Of a stretch of DNA of 64,000 bases, positions 26,219 through 36,016 are shown in pieces. The notes beneath the pieces were generated by a model. It was not told where the DNA came from and searched no databases. It saw only the letters and a list, made by a program, of their open reading frames with translations. Position 1 is the first letter of the stretch, and every line of letters starts with the position of its first letter. A program made the translations under genes and the position numbers. Source of the DNA: an uncultured Sphingomonadales bacterium (GTDB lineage Bacteria > Pseudomonadota > Alphaproteobacteria > Sphingomonadales > Rhodothalassiaceae); the NCBI GenBank assembly GCA_947499155.1, contig CANMND010000008.1:20557-84556 (forward strand). The letters run 5' to 3'.

Positions 26219-27601
26219 ATGCAAGACGCACCGGTGACGGTTAACCACGAAACGTCCATCCTTGATGATGTCAGTGCTGTAACCGAAAATCTTGAAATGG
26301 ACAGTCGAATCGCAAATTTCGGCATGTCAGGAGCCTTGGCAAATCATCTGGCGGAACTCTGGCCAATTGTTGCACCCGCCATGGACCGTGGAATTGATGC
26401 TTTTTTTGAATCTCTCCGCAGCAACAAGGAAGCTCATGCCGCCATCAATATGGCCGATATCGAGCGACTCAAGCGTCGGCAGGTCGATTTCTGGCGGCAC
26501 ATGTTCACTGGAACAATGGACCGTCGATATGGCCAGGTCATATCGGAACGCGGGGCCTATATGCACAGAATTGGCCTCCAGCCGCGGTATTTCCTGCCCG
26601 CCTACAACGCCATATATGACATACTGGTCGAGACCATCTCAAACAGCATTGAGGACAGGGACCATCGCACACGGGCCCTGGTCGCCATCAATCACCATAA
26701 TTTCCTGCTGAACGAGATCATGTCCGCCACCCACCATGAAATGGTGCGTGAAGACGCCGCAAAAGTGCTTGAACACCACGGCCATCTGTTTGAACAGGAT
26801 GTGGTCAGCACCTTAAAAAGCGTAACCGATGCAGCAGGACATATGCGCAATGATGCAGAACGGGTGAACGCGGCAATGACCGCCATGTCACATTCAAGCA
26901 CATCAGTTGCAGATGCTGCCGATTCCAGCGCCGAAAATGTCCGCACGGCAGCCGCTGCAGCCGAACAGCTTTCCGCCTCGGTACGGCAAATGGATGAGCA
27001 GGTCCGCCGGTCTTCCGATGCCACAAAGGATGCGTCTGGCGAGGCTGAAACGGCACGGGAGGTGATCAACAGCCTCGCCGGATTTTCCGAGAAAATCGGC
27101 CATGTGGTCAAACTGATCGATGATATTGCCAGCCAGACCAATCTGCTGGCCTTGAATGCCACAATTGAGGCCGCCCGTGCAGGAGAGGCCGGGCGCGGCT
27201 TTGCCGTTGTCGCAAACGAGGTAAAAGCACTGGCAGGTCAAACCGCCCAGGCGACAAAGGAAATCGCAAGCCAGATCGATTCAGTACAAGATGCAACAAG
27301 GCAGGCCGTCAGCGCCAATCAGCGCCTTGGCACCAGCATCGACCGGGTCCATGAAATCGCAACTGAGATTGCCGCCATGATAGGTGAACAAATCGGCGCT
27401 ATTGATGAAATCGGCCGTGCGGTTGCTGATGCCGCTGAACGCAGTCAGGATGTCTCCCTGAATATTGCAGAAGTCTCGCACACGGCGAGCGATATTGGCG
27501 GCTCCATGGCTGATGTGCGCAGCATTGCGGATAATGTATTTGGCCTCACCGAAACCCTTTCTGGAAAGATCAACGAGTTTTTGCAGGCTATCCGTACATA
27601 A
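26219..27601 (+). CDS. globin-coupled methyl-accepting chemotaxis protein (HemAT-like)
   Basis: A 460-residue soluble chemoreceptor. Residues about 20-185 form a protoglobin sensor; His116 in GAYMHRIGLQPRYFLPAY matches the proximal heme ligand and following motif of globin-coupled oxygen sensors such as HemAT. The rest is an MCP signalling domain (about 215-450) with the conserved hairpin tip around LIDDIASQTNLLALNATIEA and EAGRGFAVVANEVKALA, which contacts CheA and CheW. No transmembrane helix is present. It probably steers motility or another output in response to oxygen. It stands alone; ssrA follows about 160 bases later. Confidence 0.93.
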   Translation: MQDAPVTVNHETSILDDVSAVTENLEMDSRIANFGMSGALANHLAELWPIVAPAMDRGIDAFFESLRSNKEAHAAINMADIERLKRRQVDFWRHMFTGTMDRRYGQVISERGAYMHRIGLQPRYFLPAYNAIYDILVETISNSIEDRDHRTRALVAINHHNFLLNEIMSATHHEMVREDAAKVLEHHGHLFEQDVVSTLKSVTDAAGHMRNDAERVNAAMTAMSHSSTSVADAADSSAENVRTAAAAAEQLSASVRQMDEQVRRSSDATKDASGEAETAREVINSLAGFSEKIGHVVKLIDDIASQTNLLALNATIEAARAGEAGRGFAVVANEVKALAGQTAQATKEIASQIDSVQDATRQAVSANQRLGTSIDRVHEIATEIAAMIGEQIGAIDEIGRAVADAAERSQDVSLNIAEVSHTASDIGGSMADVRSIADNVFGLTETLSGKINEFLQAIRT

Positions 27602-27762
27602 AGCATGCCAGCAGGCTGCCAATAACCGCCAAGAAATCATGACCAAACCAACCGCAAATGCGGCTTTGGGGCACGCACGGCTGTGGCGTGTTTTCCGTCT
27701 GTATGGCCTGTTTGCTGTTTTTACCCCTTTAAGCCCTTGGGCGAAGGGACTATATAAGGGGT

Positions 27763-28115
27763 GTCGGGAAACCGACTATGGCAGTAAACGATGCGTGAAA
27801 TAGGCATTATGGACCCGGGGGCGGTACCCGGCGCCTCCACCACAAAAGTCTGGTAAACAACAAGGACCGGCGGACTTTTCTGATGGGGGCGAAATAGGCT
27901 CGACATGTGCTCAAAGACGATATCTTCTGCCCGGTATGGTACCACCGTGATGGACCAAATTCATAAATGCCAATGATAACGAGGCATTTGCTGTTGCAGC
28001 GTAATCACGGCCTAGCGGCCTAGATTACAGAGCACTAAGCACGGTTTTCTGGGGTACACCGGGTAACAGAAGTATTCCCGCGGTTCGGAGGGCACCGGTC
28101 TCAAAAAGCCCTCCA
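27763..28115 (+). ncRNA. ssrA: transfer-messenger RNA, permuted two-piece form
   Basis: An alphaproteobacterial permuted tmRNA gene. The acceptor piece comes first and ends GGCGCCTCCACCA at 27842, including the T-arm-like GGACCCGGGGGCGGTACCCGG. A processed loop follows (27843-27884, closed by AAAAGTC and GACTTTT). The coding piece then starts GGGGGCGAAATAGGCTCGAC at about 27885 and holds the tag frame (27969-28004) and pseudoknot-like repeats. A stem GGAGGGC/GCCCTCC at 28087-28114 ends it. tmRNA frees stalled ribosomes and tags the product. A -10-like TATATA at 27751 with TTTAAG 17 bases before it may be the promoter. Outer ends are approximate. Confidence 0.9.
27969..28004 (+). other. ssrA degradation-tag reading frame
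   Basis: Within the coding piece the frame GCC AAT GAT AAC through GCG TAA reads ANDNEAFAVAA and stops. With the alanine carried by tmRNA, the full added tag would be 12 residues. The terminal AVAA is the ClpX recognition end and the NDN-type start matches alphaproteobacterial tags, which SspB recognises. It is shorter than the Caulobacter tag (AANDNFAEEFAVAA). The resume codon is inferred from comparison with known tags. Confidence 0.88.
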
Positions 28116-28321
28116 CTCTTCCTGCTTTGTGTTAGTCAAGCCGCCTGCCACCATAGCTGGGCATGGATTGATGTGGCTTATAAGGCCAATCTTTTTACCC
28201 TATGGCGTCAACAAGTCCTTGAAAGCGTCTGGCCAGCACAAAAATGGTGGACTATAAGGGCCGCACGCCGCACGTCCGGCCGATTGATTTTAACCACAGA
28301 GCATAGGTCCCAAGTCTGTCC

Positions 28322-28837
28322 ATGCCCGAGACTCAGATCAAATATGATGAATTGGTGCAAAATGCCCTGCGTGGCGTTGTTCGCGACCTGTTACGCCAGG
28401 TCGTTGACAGCGGCCTGCCCGGTGCCCACCATTTTTATATCGCCTTCAGGACTCGCGCGCCCGGCGTCGATATCCCCGAGCACCTGAAACAGCGCTATCC
28501 CGATGATATGACCATTGTCGTCCAGCATCGCTTCTGGGGGCTTGAGGTCCATGACGACCATTTTGCCATTGGCCTGTCATTCAACCACAAGCCAGAGCGG
28601 CTGGTGATCCCCTTTGATGCTGTAGTTGGTTTTGTTGATCCTTCGGTGCAGTTTGCGCTGCAATTCCAGGATAATGACGAAATGTCTGCAGACGGGGATA
28701 CCTCTGATCTGGATATGCTGGAAAAGGGGGAACCGGATACGGATCCAGACACAGCTTTGGATAATCCAACCACAAGTCCTGCATCTGAAGAAGGCGACAA
28801 TGTCGTCACCCTTGACGCCTTTCGCAAGAAGACCTGA
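28322..28837 (+). CDS. sspB: SspB family ClpXP adaptor (alpha type)
   Basis: A 171-residue SspB-alpha protein that binds ssrA-tagged substrates and hands them to ClpXP. The folded substrate-binding domain fills about 5-120 (VRDLLRQVVDSGLPGAHHFYIAF, RFWGLEVHDDHFAIGLSF, ERLVIPFDAVVGFVDP). An acidic, poorly structured linker follows, and the last residues NVVTLDAFRKKT form the short C-terminal ClpX-binding motif. ssrA, which encodes the tag it recognises, lies about 200 bases upstream on the same strand, and fumC is downstream. Length and layout fit the alphaproteobacterial form. Confidence 0.93.
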   Translation: MPETQIKYDELVQNALRGVVRDLLRQVVDSGLPGAHHFYIAFRTRAPGVDIPEHLKQRYPDDMTIVVQHRFWGLEVHDDHFAIGLSFNHKPERLVIPFDAVVGFVDPSVQFALQFQDNDEMSADGDTSDLDMLEKGEPDTDPDTALDNPTTSPASEEGDNVVTLDAFRKKT

Positions 28838-28843
28838 ATTAAA

Positions 28844-28880
28844 AGCGCCCGACCATCTATGGTTCGAGGCGCTATTTCTT
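28844..28880 (+). terminator. possible terminator after sspB
   Basis: An imperfect hairpin: outer arms AGCGCC and GGCGCT, inner arms ACCAT and ATGGT with small mismatches between, followed by a short T-rich tail (ATTTCTTTA). It lies just past the sspB stop and before fumC. The T-tract is weak, so it may only attenuate. Confidence 0.5.
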
Positions 28881-28911
28881 TACACATTTTCCATGATCGA
28901 GGAGATATGAC

Positions 28912-30312
28912 ATGGTCAGGAATGGTGTGCGCATCGAGCGCGATACCTTCGGAGAACTTGAGGTTCCGGCAGATCGCTACTGGGGGGCGCAAACCCAACG
29001 CTCCTTGATGAACTTCCCGATCAGTGACGAAGTCATGCCACGTCCTGTCATTCGCGCCCTCGGCATTGTAAAACAAGGTGCGGCCAGGGCCAATATGGCG
29101 CTTGGCAATCTCGACACCCGCATAGGCAATGCAATTGTAGACGCGGCACAAGATGTGATTGACGGCAAGCTATACGACCATTTCCCGCTGGTGGTCTGGC
29201 AAACAGGATCTGGCACCCAATCCAACATGAATGCCAATGAAGTGATCGCAAATCGTGGCATTGAGCTGTTGGGCGGCACGCTTGGCTCAAAGGATCCGGT
29301 TCACCCCAACGATCATTGCAACCGCTCCCAAAGCTCGAACGATACCTTCCCCACCGCCATGCATGTGGCTGTCGCACAAGAGATCAATCACCAACTGCTG
29401 CCTGCCCTAGAGCATTTGCATGATGCACTGGCAACAAAGGCTGCGGATTTTGCGTCCATCGTCAAAATCGGGCGCACCCATTTGCAGGATGCAACGCCCC
29501 TCACCCTTGGCCAGGAATTTTCCGGCTATGTCCATCAGGTTAAAAACTCTATCCGCCGCCTGAAGGATACGCTGCCGGCGCTTTACCAGTTGGCGCAAGG
29601 GGGAACTGCGGTTGGGACCGGACTTAATGCCAAGCCCGGTTTTGCCGAACGGGTGGCACAGGAAATTGCAGACATCACCGGCCTGCCTTTCGTAACTGCG
29701 GAAAACAAGTTTGAGGCCCTCGCCGCCCATGACGCAATGGTAGAGACATCCGGCGCTCTTAACACGACAGCCGTCTCTCTCACCAAAATCGCCAATGACA
29801 TACGCCTGCTTGGCTCTGGCCCCCGCTGCGGCCTTGGTGAGCTTGTGCTCCCTGAAAACGAGCCGGGATCATCGATCATGCCGGGCAAGGTCAATCCCAC
29901 CCAGTCAGAAGCCTTGACCATGCTGTGCGCGCAGGTGATGGGCAACCATGTCGCTGTGACTTTTGGCGGGGCCAACGGCCATATGGAGCTGAACGTATAT
30001 AAGACAATGATGGTCTATAACGTGCTTCAGTCTATCCGCCTGCTTGCCGATGGCGCGGTGTCCTTCACTGATCGCTGTATCGTGGGCATTGAGGCCGATG
30101 AGAACCGGATTGAGACATTGCTGAACGAGTCGCTGATGCTGGTAACGGCCCTTGCCCCTTCGATCGGTTATGACAAGGCAGCAGAAGTCGCGAAAAACGC
30201 TCATTTGAAAGGGACCACCCTTAAGGCCTCTGCCCTTGAGCTTGGCTATGTCACCGAGGCGGAATTTGACCGCGTGGTACGTCCGGAAGATATGGTCCAT
30301 CCCTCAGCCTGA
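28912..30312 (+). CDS. fumC: class II fumarate hydratase
   Basis: A 466-residue FumC, the iron-free fumarase of the citric acid cycle, which interconverts fumarate and malate. Signature segments are [49 protein letters not shown] and the superfamily signature [29 protein letters not shown] site leads into the ATG. The stop shares one base with the start of a ribbon-helix-helix gene. fumC beside sspB is a recurring alphaproteobacterial arrangement. The length is normal. Confidence 0.97.
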   Translation: MVRNGVRIERDTFGELEVPADRYWGAQTQRSLMNFPISDEVMPRPVIRALGIVKQGAARANMALGNLDTRIGNAIVDAAQDVIDGKLYDHFPLVVWQTGSGTQSNMNANEVIANRGIELLGGTLGSKDPVHPNDHCNRSQSSNDTFPTAMHVAVAQEINHQLLPALEHLHDALATKAADFASIVKIGRTHLQDATPLTLGQEFSGYVHQVKNSIRRLKDTLPALYQLAQGGTAVGTGLNAKPGFAERVAQEIADITGLPFVTAENKFEALAAHDAMVETSGALNTTAVSLTKIANDIRLLGSGPRCGLGELVLPENEPGSSIMPGKVNPTQSEALTMLCAQVMGNHVAVTFGGANGHMELNVYKTMMVYNVLQSIRLLADGAVSFTDRCIVGIEADENRIETLLNESLMLVTALAPSIGYDKAAEVAKNAHLKGTTLKASALELGYVTEAEFDRVVRPEDMVHPSA

Positions 30313-30584
30313 TGACAATCATTCAGAAATCCGGCCCGGAGAAACGGTCGGTGCTCATTAAAGGGCACCGCACCAGCATTTCTCTTGAGCCGGAATTCTG
30401 GAATGAACTGCAACGTCTGGCGAGAGAGCGCGGCTTATCCATCAATATGCTGGTCAGCGAAATCGATGATCGGCGTGACACAAACCTGTCGTCCGCATTA
30501 CGTCTTTATGTTTTAAAAATGCTTCAGGAAGAAGTAGCAGGGCTTACGCAAAAGTCAGACGTACAGTCCCATTTACCAGACTGA
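30312..30584 (+). CDS. ribbon-helix-helix domain protein
   Basis: A 90-residue protein of the RHH_4 family. RSVLIKGHRTSISLEPEFWNEL is its diagnostic ribbon and first helix (matched in two parts), and ARERGLSINMLVSEIDD the second. These proteins are common beside fumC in alphaproteobacteria and are presumed DNA-binding dimers, but their targets are not known. The ATG overlaps the fumC stop (TGATG), so it is co-translated with fumC. It is convergent with the DUF1178 gene two bases away. No toxin gene is adjacent, so there is no reason to call it an antitoxin. Confidence 0.82.
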   Translation: MTIIQKSGPEKRSVLIKGHRTSISLEPEFWNELQRLARERGLSINMLVSEIDDRRDTNLSSALRLYVLKMLQEEVAGLTQKSDVQSHLPD

Positions 30585-30586
30585 AT

Positions 30587-31114
30587 TCACGCGTCCGTTT
30601 TACCAGAGACACCAGGGATAGGCATGACATTGATGCCCTCTTCCACAAGTTCTGCGGTTTCTTCCATACTGGCCTCACCATAGATGCCGCGCTCATCGGT
30701 TTCACCATAGTGCATGCGGCGCGCCTCTTCGGCAAAACGGTCGCCGACATAGTCGCAGGTTTTCTCCACATGCTTGCGGATCTTGCCAAAAACGGATCTA
30801 AGCTCATGCTCGATTTCTGCAGGCAGTCCAGGTGCATTGATCGCTTGCGCCACCGACCCGTCTTCCGAAGTCGATGCGATCATAACGCCGCCCTGCGCTG
30901 CACGGCCGTCATGGTTCATATGAGACTCATCGCTGGATTTCCCAGTTGACCGCGCAAGATGCGGGGCAGAAAACCCTTTTTTCACATCATCAGAACCACA
31001 GTCAGGACAATTCACGATCCCGGCGTCGATCTGCTGCGAGAAGTCCTCGTGAGACCGAAACCAGCCTTCAAAACTGTGACCCAGAGCACAATGCAGGTCG
31101 AATACAATCATCAT
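30587..31114 (-). CDS. DUF1178 family protein
   Basis: A 175-residue DUF1178 protein of unknown function, common in alpha- and betaproteobacteria. The N-terminal part is recognisable (MIVFDLHCALGHSFEGWFRS), followed by a CPDC pair near residue 36 that may bind zinc together with Cys9. The C-terminal part is helical and ends RRMHYGETDERGIYGEAS. The first codon is ATG; a second ATG follows directly and may be the true start. It overlaps the nitrilase gene by four bases, in the order usual for alphaproteobacteria (grxC, nitrilase, DUF1178). Confidence 0.88.
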   Translation of the reverse strand: MMIVFDLHCALGHSFEGWFRSHEDFSQQIDAGIVNCPDCGSDDVKKGFSAPHLARSTGKSSDESHMNHDGRAAQGGVMIASTSEDGSVAQAINAPGLPAEIEHELRSVFGKIRKHVEKTCDYVGDRFAEEARRMHYGETDERGIYGEASMEETAELVEEGINVMPIPGVSGKTDA

Positions 31115-31974
31115 ATACTCCCGGTGCGTGGTCTTGTCCCCACCGACACCACGTCCAACAACGTTCGGCCATGATCAAGCGCGGGTATCCGCTTTCTGGC
31201 CTTTTGTACTTCGGACAGATCAATAGTTGCCAGCGTCACGCCACAGGCACGTCCGCCATCAGCCACTATCTCTCCCCACGGCCCGACAATCAATGAATGC
31301 CCATATGTCTTGCGGCCATCCTCATGGTGCCCGGTTTGGGCCGGAGCCACAACATATGCGCCTGTCTCTATCGCTCTGGCGCGCAATAGCACATGCCAGT
31401 GCGCTTCTCCAGTCACTTGTGTAAAGGCAGCCGGAACCACCAGTATCTGTGCGCCCGCATTTGCCAGCGTCCGATACAGTGCCGCAAAGCGCACATCATA
31501 ACAAATGCTGAGGCCAATCGAGGCCATGTCCGTATGGGCAATGACCGCCTTGTCCCCGGCCTTGTAGGTCTGTGATTCCCGATAGCTTTCACCGCTACCC
31601 AAGGCGACATCAAACAAATGCACCTTGTCATATTGTGCGATGATCTCCCCATCGGGGCCAATCAGGAATGACCTGTTGGCAAGACGTTGCCCCTTCTCAA
31701 CCAGAATCGGCAGTGATCCGATGAGAAGAGTAATGCCAAGTTCTTTGGCAAGCGCCCTGAATACCGTCAGGCATTCATCATCCTCCTGACGCTTAACCTT
31801 CGCCATGACACCTGCACGGTCGCGGTCCATCAGGGTCGTCATTTCCGGTGTTGCGATAAAGTCCGCCCCACCGGCTGCCGCCTCACGAATATAAGCTGAT
31901 GCCGTCGCCACATTATCCGCCATATTGCGGGTGGACGTCATCTGTACAAGCCCAACTGTAAAAGTCATGGGCAC
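31111..31974 (-). CDS. nitrilase-family carbon-nitrogen hydrolase (Nit/deaminated glutathione amidase-like)
   Basis: A 287-residue C-N hydrolase with the Glu-Lys-Cys triad at Glu44 (ATPEMT), Lys117 (YDKVHLFD) and Cys158 (SICYDVRF). It matches the Nit1/Nit2-like branch, whose members act on deaminated glutathione or omega-amides. PVVLPAAFT-type and VVAPAQTG segments also fit. It lies three bases after grxC and overlaps the DUF1178 gene. Placement beside glutaredoxin agrees with a glutathione-related repair role, but the substrate is inferred, not proven. Confidence 0.9.
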   Translation of the reverse strand: MPMTFTVGLVQMTSTRNMADNVATASAYIREAAAGGADFIATPEMTTLMDRDRAGVMAKVKRQEDDECLTVFRALAKELGITLLIGSLPILVEKGQRLANRSFLIGPDGEIIAQYDKVHLFDVALGSGESYRESQTYKAGDKAVIAHTDMASIGLSICYDVRFAALYRTLANAGAQILVVPAAFTQVTGEAHWHVLLRARAIETGAYVVAPAQTGHHEDGRKTYGHSLIVGPWGEIVADGGRACGVTLATIDLSEVQKARKRIPALDHGRTLLDVVSVGTRPRTGSI

Positions 31975-31977
31975 GGA

Positions 31978-32235
31978 TCAGGCGCCCAGCAAGGCATCCA
32001 ACTCGCCTTTTCTATCCAGCGCCACAAGATCATCACAGCCGCCCACATGCCGCTCACCAATAAAAATCTGCGGCACAGTGGATGCGCCATTTGCCCGTTT
32101 TATCATCTCGGCGCGCAGGGCAGCATTGCCCCCAATTCCAATTTCACGAAAAGCCTGATTCTTACTTTTCAGAAGACCTTTGGCACGAACACAATAAGGG
32201 CACCAGTCTTTCGTATAAATTACGACATCAGCCAT
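31978..32235 (-). CDS. grxC: glutaredoxin 3
   Basis: An 85-residue dithiol glutaredoxin with active site CPYC at 12-15 (DWCPYCVRAKG), the TVPQIF cis-proline segment, and the glutathione-binding GGCDD motif near residue 65. It reduces protein and mixed disulfides with glutathione in the cytoplasm. It follows comF by 37 bases and precedes the nitrilase by three, so all are likely one operon. The length matches GrxC. Confidence 0.95.
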   Translation of the reverse strand: MADVVIYTKDWCPYCVRAKGLLKSKNQAFREIGIGGNAALRAEMIKRANGASTVPQIFIGERHVGGCDDLVALDRKGELDALLGA

Positions 32236-32272
32236 AATACCTCCACAAGGATCAAATCGGATCAGTCCAAGG

Positions 32273-33028
32273 CTATATCGTGGCTTGCCCCGGAGTTACA
32301 ACCCGGGCCAGCGTTAAAACAAGGATCGAGGCCGCGCCCGCCTTTCGCAAGCAGGATGTGCACGCCTCAACCGTTGCCCCGGTTGTCAGAACATCGTCCA
32401 CCAGCAAGACATGCCGACCTGCGACAGCTGCTGCCTTGCCCCGTCGTGTACGGAATGCATCTCTCACATTGCGGGCACGTTGCGCCCGGTTCAGGCCACC
32501 CTGGCTAGTGGTGCGCTTGCAGCGTTCCAGCAAATAGGGAGACCACGGCAAGCCGCTGATGGATGATAGTGAGCGGGCGAGTAAAGCGGACTGATTATAG
32601 CGGCGGGAAAACAGGCGTCCGCGATGCAAGGGCACAGGCACGATAAGATCGGCCTGTTCCAGACAGTCCTGACCAGCCTGCGCCATAATTTGCGCAAGCG
32701 AAGGAGATGTTTCAGTCCGGTCACCATGCTTGAAGGACAAAATCAGCTTGCGGCTGGCATCATCATAAACAAGTGCACTGACCGCCTTGTCATAGGTTGG
32801 CGGGCGCGCAAGACATGCCCCGCACAGGCTGCTGTCCGGCAAGGCATAATCAAACGGATAGCCGCACAAACGACATCTGGGATTGGTTATAAAGCGCAGA
32901 CCACTCCAGCAGGAAGCGCATAGCGTGCCTTGCTTTTGCACCTCTTCGCCGCAGCCATAACAACGTGGCGGCAAAAGCAGGTCAAGCATACGGTTCGCTT
33001 GATATTTGAATGTGTCCACTGGCTTCAT
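32273..33028 (-). CDS. ComF family phosphoribosyltransferase-like protein
   Basis: A 251-residue ComF protein. The N-terminal part has four Cys pairs typical of the family zinc ribbons (CYGCG, CASC, CRLCGYP, CGAC). The C-terminal part is a phosphoribosyltransferase-like domain with PRPP motif LLVDDVLTTGATVEAC and RYNQSALLARSL. In naturally competent bacteria ComF is needed for DNA uptake. No other competence gene is in the window. In-frame ATG at residue 14 is an alternative start. It heads the operon leading to grxC, the nitrilase and DUF1178. Confidence 0.9.
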   Translation of the reverse strand: MKPVDTFKYQANRMLDLLLPPRCYGCGEEVQKQGTLCASCWSGLRFITNPRCRLCGYPFDYALPDSSLCGACLARPPTYDKAVSALVYDDASRKLILSFKHGDRTETSPSLAQIMAQAGQDCLEQADLIVPVPLHRGRLFSRRYNQSALLARSLSSISGLPWSPYLLERCKRTTSQGGLNRAQRARNVRDAFRTRRGKAAAVAGRHVLLVDDVLTTGATVEACTSCLRKAGAASILVLTLARVVTPGQATI

Positions 33029-33119
33029 GAAGACGACATTAAAAGACTTTATCGCCTTTTCGCATCCTCAAAAGTATCCCAGTGACACAATGCCCCGATC
33101 CAGCATATGCCGGGCTGTC

Positions 33120-35000
33120 CTAGACTACGCCATACGATCTGCGGGCTTTAGGGTTACGATTGTCTTCTTCAAACAGCCCTGCCAGTTGTTCGGTCATGAC
33201 GCCGCCCAGTTGTTCGGCATCCAATATAGTGACGGCACGGCGATAATAGCGGGTGACATCATGGCCGATGCCAATGGCGATCAGTTCCACATCCGAACGG
33301 GTCTCGATCCAGCCGATAACCTGGCGCAGATGCTTTTCAAGATAGGTGCCTGTATTGACGGACAGGGTGGAATCGTCCACGGGTGCGCCATCAGAAATCA
33401 CCATCAAGATGCGGCGCTCTTCCGGCCGGGCGAGAAGGCGACTGTGCGCCCACAACAGGGCCTCGCCATCAATATTCTCTTTCAGCAGGCCCTCTCGCAT
33501 CATCAGACCCAGATTGCGTCTCGCCCGCCGCAGGGGAACATCTGCGGGTTTATAGATGATATGACGCAGGTCGTTGAGACGGCCAGGTGCGGCGGGTTTT
33601 CCCTGATTGAGCCACTTCTCCCGACACTGGCCACCTTTCCAGGCTCTGGTGGTAAAGCCCAGTATCTCGGTTTTGACACCGCAGCGCTCAAGGGTTCTTG
33701 CCAGAATATCCGCCGAGATTGCAGCAATGGAAATGGGCCGCCCGCGCATGGACCCTGAATTGTCCAAAAGCAGCGTTACCACCGTATCCCGGAAATCCAT
33801 TTCGGTTTCGACCTTGAAGGACAGCGGATGAAGGGGATCTGTCACGACCCGGCTTAACCGTCCGCTATCCAGAACACCTTCTTCCAGATCGAAGTCCCAG
33901 CGCCGGTTCTGCTGTGCCATCAAACGGCGTTGCAGGCGGTTGGCAAGTTTTGTCACAGCCCCTGACAGATGCTGCATCTGCTGGTCAAGATAACTGCGCA
34001 AGCGGTCAAGCTCTTCACTTTCACACAAGTCTTCTGCGCGAATCACTTCGTCAAATTCAGTGGTGAACGCCTTGTATAACGGGCTGTCTGGCATGCCTGT
34101 CTGGGGATGGTTGGATCGTCTGGACGGAGACCCTTCCACGCCCTCTTCCATCATCTCATTGTCATGCTCGTCTTCGCCTTCCACCTCGACAGCATCGCCG
34201 CCTTCTGCATCGGCAGCGCTGATATCATCTTCAGACTGTTCAGGCGTACCGGATTCACCATCCTCATCCTCGCCCTCACCTTCACCTTCCGCATCCAGTT
34301 CCTGTTCGCCATCGGCTGGCGGCACATCATCATCAGGACTTTCTTCCGGTTGCGGGTCGTGCTCCAGATCATCTGCCAGATCGAGATCAGACAGCAAACC
34401 ACGCAGGCAGCGGGCAAAGCCTGCCTGATCCTCCATAACCGATGGCAGGGTATCAAGCCTTGCCCCCACGCGCTCTTCCACCCAGTCACGCATAAGGCCA
34501 AGTGCCGCGTCTGCCGCTGCGGGGGATGGCTCCCCGGTCAGGCGTTCACGGGCAAGGAGACCAATAATATCAGGCAGGGCAACATCACCAGGCTCCAGAA
34601 CTTTCGCCAGCCCCTCAAGACGGCACCGGCTTTCAAGAGCATGACGCAGATTGGCTTTCACCCCATCCATTTGTGCTGCGCCAATGGATTCAACCCGGGC
34701 CTGCTCCACCGCGTCATAGACCGCCCGTGCCACATCGCCTGATGGTGCGTTTTTCAGGTGAATCTTTGGGTCATGATGGCGAAGACGCATGGCAAAGCCA
34801 TCGGCCATGCCTCGCATTTCAGCAATTTCATCAGGCGGCAGGCTGCGAGATGGCGCCTTTAGCCGCAAGTTCTGGCCAGAAAGACCGGGCCTGTCTGGCC
34901 CATAGGTCACCTCAAGATCGGGCTCCTCGGCCAAAGCTCGGGTTGCCCCTGCCAGAACGCGCCTGAACAGGTCTGCTGCGGATGTATCGGACCCTGCCAT
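33120..35000 (-). CDS. cobT: cobaltochelatase subunit CobT
   Basis: A 626-residue CobT, one of the three subunits of the aerobic cobaltochelatase that inserts cobalt into hydrogenobyrinic acid diamide. An N-terminal helical region (1-200) is followed by a strongly acidic low-complexity stretch (about 215-300) and a C-terminal von Willebrand A domain whose metal site is [13 protein letters not shown]. cobS lies directly upstream. No cobN or other cobalamin gene is in the window. CobS/CobT-like pairs are conserved in alphaproteobacteria, sometimes without cobalamin synthesis, so a magnesium or other chelatase-like role is possible. Confidence 0.93.
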   Translation of the reverse strand: MAGSDTSAADLFRRVLAGATRALAEEPDLEVTYGPDRPGLSGQNLRLKAPSRSLPPDEIAEMRGMADGFAMRLRHHDPKIHLKNAPSGDVARAVYDAVEQARVESIGAAQMDGVKANLRHALESRCRLEGLAKVLEPGDVALPDIIGLLARERLTGEPSPAAADAALGLMRDWVEERVGARLDTLPSVMEDQAGFARCLRGLLSDLDLADDLEHDPQPEESPDDDVPPADGEQELDAEGEGEGEDEDGESGTPEQSEDDISAADAEGGDAVEVEGEDEHDNEMMEEGVEGSPSRRSNHPQTGMPDSPLYKAFTTEFDEVIRAEDLCESEELDRLRSYLDQQMQHLSGAVTKLANRLQRRLMAQQNRRWDFDLEEGVLDSGRLSRVVTDPLHPLSFKVETEMDFRDTVVTLLLDNSGSMRGRPISIAAISADILARTLERCGVKTEILGFTTRAWKGGQCREKWLNQGKPAAPGRLNDLRHIIYKPADVPLRRARRNLGLMMREGLLKENIDGEALLWAHSRLLARPEERRILMVISDGAPVDDSTLSVNTGTYLEKHLRQVIGWIETRSDVELIAIGIGHDVTRYYRRAVTILDAEQLGGVMTEQLAGLFEEDNRNPKARRSYGVV

Positions 35001-35023
35001 AATTAAAACCGCTCTATGAGACG

Positions 35024-36016
35024 TCAGACGGCATGCGCAATATCAGGCGCAGAGTGAGGCAGATCCTCGCCAAAACAGCGCTGATAATATTCAGCCACCA
35101 GTGCCCGTTCCGCCTCATCGCACTTGTTAAGGAAACTGACACGGAAGGCGAACCCAATGTCATTGAATATCTCTGTGTTCTGCGCCCATGTGAGAACGGT
35201 ACGTGGACTCATCACTGTTGAGATATCTCCGGCAATAAACCCCGCCCGCGTCAGGTCCGCCACCCGCACCATCTGGCTCACGAGCTTTTTGCCAGCGTCC
35301 GTCTGATAGGCGGGAACCTTGGCCAGCACGATCTCCATTTCGGTGTCATGGGGCAGGTAATTCAGCGTTACCACAACGTTCCAGCGGTCCATCTGGCCCT
35401 GGTTGATCTGCTGGGTGCCATGATAAAGACCCGTGGTATCGCCCAGACCAACGGTATTGGCCGTCGCAAACAGGCGAAAGGCCGGGTGCGGACGAATGAC
35501 GCGGTTCTGGTCAAGCAGGGTCAGCCGCCCTTCCACTTCCAGCACCCTTTGTATGACAAACATCACATCGGGGCGCCCTGCATCATATTCATCAAAAACA
35601 AGGGCTGTAGGTGATTGCAGGGCCCAGGGCAGAAGGCCTTCGCGAAACTCGGTCACCTGCTTGCCGTCACGCAGGACAATCGCGTCCTTTCCTACAAGGT
35701 CAATCCGGCTGATATGGCTGTCAAGATTGATCCGTACACATGGCCAGTTAAGCCGTGCTGCCACTTGTTCGATATGGGTTGATTTTCCCGTACCGTGATA
35801 ACCCTGGATCATAACACGGCGATTAAAGGCAAATCCTGCAAGGATTGCAGCCGTGGTTTCCTTGTCGAACACATAGGTCGGATCAATATCGGGGACGTGT
35901 TCCGTCTTTTCCGAAAAGGCGGGTACCGTCATGTCCAGATCAATGCCAAAAACCTCACGCGAGGAAATTTGGATATCCGGCAGGCCGGTCACATTTGTTT
36001 TATCGGAAACACTCAC
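35024..36016 (-). CDS. cobS: cobaltochelatase subunit CobS
   Basis: A 330-residue AAA+ ATPase, the CobS subunit. Walker A is GYHGTGKST at 72-80, Walker B is [10 protein letters not shown], and sensor and arginine-finger-like segments follow ([16 protein letters not shown]). CobS and CobT form a two-ring ATPase module that works with CobN. It precedes cobT by 23 bases, and the two should be co-transcribed. In many alphaproteobacteria a J-domain gene lies upstream of cobS; here none is seen in the 257 bases before bolA, only non-coding sequence. Confidence 0.94.
   Translation of the reverse strand: MSVSDKTNVTGLPDIQISSREVFGIDLDMTVPAFSEKTEHVPDIDPTYVFDKETTAAILAGFAFNRRVMIQGYHGTGKSTHIEQVAARLNWPCVRINLDSHISRIDLVGKDAIVLRDGKQVTEFREGLLPWALQSPTALVFDEYDAGRPDVMFVIQRVLEVEGRLTLLDQNRVIRPHPAFRLFATANTVGLGDTTGLYHGTQQINQGQMDRWNVVVTLNYLPHDTEMEIVLAKVPAYQTDAGKKLVSQMVRVADLTRAGFIAGDISTVMSPRTVLTWAQNTEIFNDIGFAFRVSFLNKCDEAERALVAEYYQRCFGEDLPHSAPDIAHAV

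Noticed and set aside
30312..30584. The ribbon-helix-helix gene as an antitoxin.
   Set aside because: No toxin-like gene is adjacent, and the sequence fits the RHH_4 family that recurs next to fumC.
34107..34742. A 211-codon plus-strand frame opposite cobT.
   Set aside because: It mirrors the acidic low-complexity region of CobT, giving an artificial long frame. It has no family resemblance.
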